Below the pieces are notes generated by a model that had not been told where the DNA came from, searched no databases, and was given only the letters and a program-made list of their open reading frames with translations. This document shows positions 55,068 to 57,265 of a stretch of 57,265 bases of DNA, piece by piece. Position numbers and translations under genes: made by a program. Every line of letters begins with the position of its first letter. Position 1 is the first letter of the stretch. Source of the stretch: Pseudoalteromonas phenolica (GTDB lineage Bacteria > Pseudomonadota > Gammaproteobacteria > Enterobacterales > Alteromonadaceae); assembly GCF_005876835.1 (NCBI RefSeq), contig NZ_PPSW01000028.1, positions 1 through 57,265 on the forward strand. The letters run 5' to 3'.

Positions 55068-57182
55068 ATGGCACGTACAACTCCTATTGAGCGTTACCGT
55101 AACATCGGTATTTGTGCTCACGTAGATGCAGGCAAAACCACCACAACAGAACGAGTTCTGTTCTACACGGGTCTTTCTCATAAGATCGGTGAAGTTCATG
55201 ATGGTGCTGCAACTATGGACTGGATGGAGCAGGAGCAGGAGCGTGGTATTACCATTACTTCTGCTGCCACAACGTGTTTCTGGAAAGGGATGGATGCTCA
55301 GTTTGATGAGCATCGTATTAACATCATCGATACACCAGGACACGTAGATTTCACTATCGAAGTAGAGCGTTCATTACGTGTACTTGATGGTGCTGTCGTG
55401 GTTTTATGTGCTTCATCAGGTGTACAACCACAAACGGAAACAGTCTGGCGTCAGGCCAATAAATACGAAGTTCCTCGTATGATCTTCGTAAATAAAATGG
55501 ACCGTACAGGCGCTGACTTCCTAGCAGTTGTGGATCAGGTGAAGAACCGTTTAGGTGCGACACCTGTGCCAATTCAGTTACCAATTGGTGCTGAAGACGA
55601 ATTTAAAGGTGTTATCGATCTAATCAAAATGAAAGCAATCAACTGGAACGAATCGGACCAGGGGACGACTTTCACTTATGAAGAGATCCCAGCAGACCTT
55701 CAAGACCTAGCAGAAGAATGGCGAGCAGAAATGCTTGAGTCTGCTGCTGAAGCGTCTGAAGAGCTAATGGACAAATATCTTGAAGAAGGTGACTTAAGCG
55801 AGGCTGAGATTAAAGCTGCGCTACGTCAACGCACACTGGCCAATGAAATCGTGCCAATGACTTGCGGAAGTGCATTCAAGAACAAAGGGGTTCAAGCAGT
55901 GCTTGACTCGGTTGTTGAATACATGCCTTCGCCTACAGAAGTAAAAGAGATCCAAGGTATCCTCGAAGACGAAACCGAAGGAACTCGACCAGCTGACGAC
56001 AATGCACCTTTTTCTGCATTAGCATTTAAAATTGCAACTGACCCGTTTGTTGGTACATTGACTTTCTTTAGAGTTTATTCAGGTACAGTGAAGCAGGGCG
56101 ATGCAGTTTATAACCCTGTTAAATCGAAAAAAGAGCGTTTAGGCCGTATTGTACAAATGCATGCTAATTCTCGCGAAGAAATTAAAGAAGTTCGCGCGGG
56201 TGACATTGCAGCTGCAATCGGTTTGAAAGATGTGACTACGGGTGACACGCTTTGTTCGAGTGATTCAGTGATTACCTTAGAGCGTATGGAGTTTCCAGAG
56301 CCGGTAATTTCTGTAGCGGTTGAACCGAAAACTGTAGCTGACCAAGATAAAATGGGTATAGCACTAGGTAAACTAGCTGCAGAAGACCCATCTTTCCGTG
56401 TTGAAACAGATGAAGAGTCTGGCCAAACCATCATCTCTGGTATGGGTGAGCTTCACCTTGATATCATTGTTGACCGTATGAAACGCGAGTTTGGTGTTGT
56501 GTGTAACGTAGGTAAACCTCAAGTTGCATACCGCGAAACAATTCGTGCTTCAGTGGAAGCTGAAGGTAAATTTGTACGTCAATCAGGTGGTCGTGGTCAA
56601 TACGGTCATGTTTGGCTTAAACTTGAACCAATGGAAATTACGGACGACGAATCTCCAACTTACGAATTCGTGAACGAAATCGTAGGTGGCGCTGTTCCGA
56701 AAGAATATATTCCAGCGGTTGATAAAGGTATTCAAGAGCAGATGCGCCAAGGTGTCTTGGCTGGCTATCCGTTACTTGGTGTTAAAGCAACGTTATTCGA
56801 TGGTTCTTTCCACGATGTTGACTCTAACGAAATGGCCTTTAAGATTGCAGGTTCAATCGGTTTCCGTGATGGTGCGCTAGACGCAGATCCAGTTATCCTA
56901 GAACCTGTTATGAAAGTTGAAGTAATCACCCCTGAAGAGAACATGGGTGATGTAGTAGGCGACTTAAACCGTCGTCGTGGTATGATCGAAGGTATGGAAG
57001 AAGCGTTTGGCGGCTTGAAGCAAGTTAATGCTCAAGTACCACTTTCTGAAATGTTCGGTTATGCAACTGATCTTCGCTCTGCAACGCAGGGTCGCGCATC
57101 ATACTCTATGGAGTTCTCCAAGTATGCTGAAGCAGCCAAAAACGTTACAGAGGCAATAATTGCAGCTCGCGCTGTAAGATAA
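55068..57182 (+). CDS. fusA: elongation factor G
   Basis: A 704-residue translational GTPase that drives translocation. G1 is [17 protein letters not shown] (~16), G3 [19 protein letters not shown]4 [12 protein letters not shown]. Domain IV has [15 protein letters not shown], the tip loop region. The ATG is preceded by AGAGGAT and lies 27 bp after rpsG. A hairpin with a weak T-run separates it from tuf. Confidence 0.98.
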   Translation: MARTTPIERYRNIGICAHVDAGKTTTTERVLFYTGLSHKIGEVHDGAATMDWMEQEQERGITITSAATTCFWKGMDAQFDEHRINIIDTPGHVDFTIEVERSLRVLDGAVVVLCASSGVQPQTETVWRQANKYEVPRMIFVNKMDRTGADFLAVVDQVKNRLGATPVPIQLPIGAEDEFKGVIDLIKMKAINWNESDQGTTFTYEEIPADLQDLAEEWRAEMLESAAEASEELMDKYLEEGDLSEAEIKAALRQRTLANEIVPMTCGSAFKNKGVQAVLDSVVEYMPSPTEVKEIQGILEDETEGTRPADDNAPFSALAFKIATDPFVGTLTFFRVYSGTVKQGDAVYNPVKSKKERLGRIVQMHANSREEIKEVRAGDIAAAIGLKDVTTGDTLCSSDSVITLERMEFPEPVISVAVEPKTVADQDKMGIALGKLAAEDPSFRVETDEESGQTIISGMGELHLDIIVDRMKREFGVVCNVGKPQVAYRETIRASVEAEGKFVRQSGGRGQYGHVWLKLEPMEITDDESPTYEFVNEIVGGAVPKEYIPAVDKGIQEQMRQGVLAGYPLLGVKATLFDGSFHDVDSNEMAFKIAGSIGFRDGALDADPVILEPVMKVEVITPEENMGDVVGDLNRRRGMIEGMEEAFGGLKQVNAQVPLSEMFGYATDLRSATQGRASYSMEFSKYAEAAKNVTEAIIAARAVR

Positions 57183-57192
57183 TTTTAGTTCG

Positions 57193-57215
57193 GTCCGATT
57201 CATACTGGATCGGAC
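57193..57215 (+). other. hairpin between fusA and tuf
   Basis: GTCCGAT/ATCGGAC with a nine-base loop, followed by TTTAATTTCTTTT. It may reduce read-through or protect the fusA 3' end. The T-run is interrupted, so full termination is unlikely. Confidence 0.5.
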
Positions 57216-57244
57216 TTTAATTTCTTTTATAGGAAATTTTTAAG

Positions 57245-57265
57245 ATGGCAAAAGAAAAGTTTGAA
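57245..57265 (+). CDS. tuf: elongation factor Tu, N-terminal 7 codons (cut by window end)
   Basis: The ATG at 57245 opens MAKEKFE, the start of EF-Tu, and AGGAAA lies upstream. The remainder lies beyond the window. The place after fusA in the str operon fixes the identity. Confidence 0.9.

Overview
The window reads as a chromosomal segment of a marine gammaproteobacterium of the Alteromonadales, most likely Pseudoalteromonas. This is inferred from gene content and order, the moderately AT-rich codon use, and short palindromic dispersed elements of a kind I associate with that genus; no database was searched. The gene order follows Escherichia coli in several blocks: yheU-yheT-yheS-yheV-slyX-fkpA, rsd next to hemE, and secE-nusG-rplK-rplA-rplJ-rplL-rpoB-rpoC followed by rpsL-rpsG-fusA-tuf. 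I see no prophage, insertion sequence, CRISPR array or large island.

Layout. 0-4 kb: an exported M19 dipeptidase, a small outer-membrane-barrel-like protein and a LytS/LytR-type two-component pair. 4-11 kb: the yhe/slyX/fkpA neighbourhood, with an unlisted 46-residue membrane protein at 5572-5712 behind an FNR-like promoter. 11-13 kb: rsd and hemE, separated by 460 bp that contain a candidate small RNA on the minus strand. 13-19.5 kb: a methionine salvage locus (mtnK, mtnA, mtnBCD, mtnE and a C-N hydrolase/omega-amidase), with MetJ-like operators in both divergent intergenic regions. 19.6-32.7 kb: a more variable stretch with a peroxiredoxin, a small cysteine-rich secreted protein, an NTF2-like/DJ-1 fusion beside a membrane AraC regulator, a membrane-anchored XRE regulator, an FAD oxidoreductase, a thioesterase, an S4 protein, lipoproteins, an iron-type binding protein and a PAS-GGDEF-EAL protein that share a Fur-like box. 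32.8-40 kb: a sulfate assimilation operon in the order cysG-cysD-cysN-permease-cysC-cysQ. 40.2-41.5 kb: deoC and an overlapping uncharacterised gene. 41.6-57.3 kb: tRNA-Trp and the transcription/translation block, ending seven codons into tuf.

How the genes work together. The mtn genes convert methylthioribose back to methionine, with the omega-amidase pulling the final glutamine-dependent transamination forward. The cys genes activate sulfate (CysDN, CysC), import it or a related anion (permease), remove PAP (CysQ) and make siroheme for sulfite reductase (CysG). The last 16 kb supplies ribosomal proteins, RNA polymerase beta and beta', and elongation factors, with visible promoters, a ribosomal-protein leader and terminators.

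The most interesting non-coding signals are: the candidate ~110-nt RNA upstream of rsd; two near-consensus FNR boxes 50 bp apart upstream of the 46-residue protein; a modular palindromic repeat found directly after, or overlapping, stop codons (in mtnA it supplies the stop codon); and a hairpin-rich insertion flanked by imperfect direct repeats between rpoB and rpoC.
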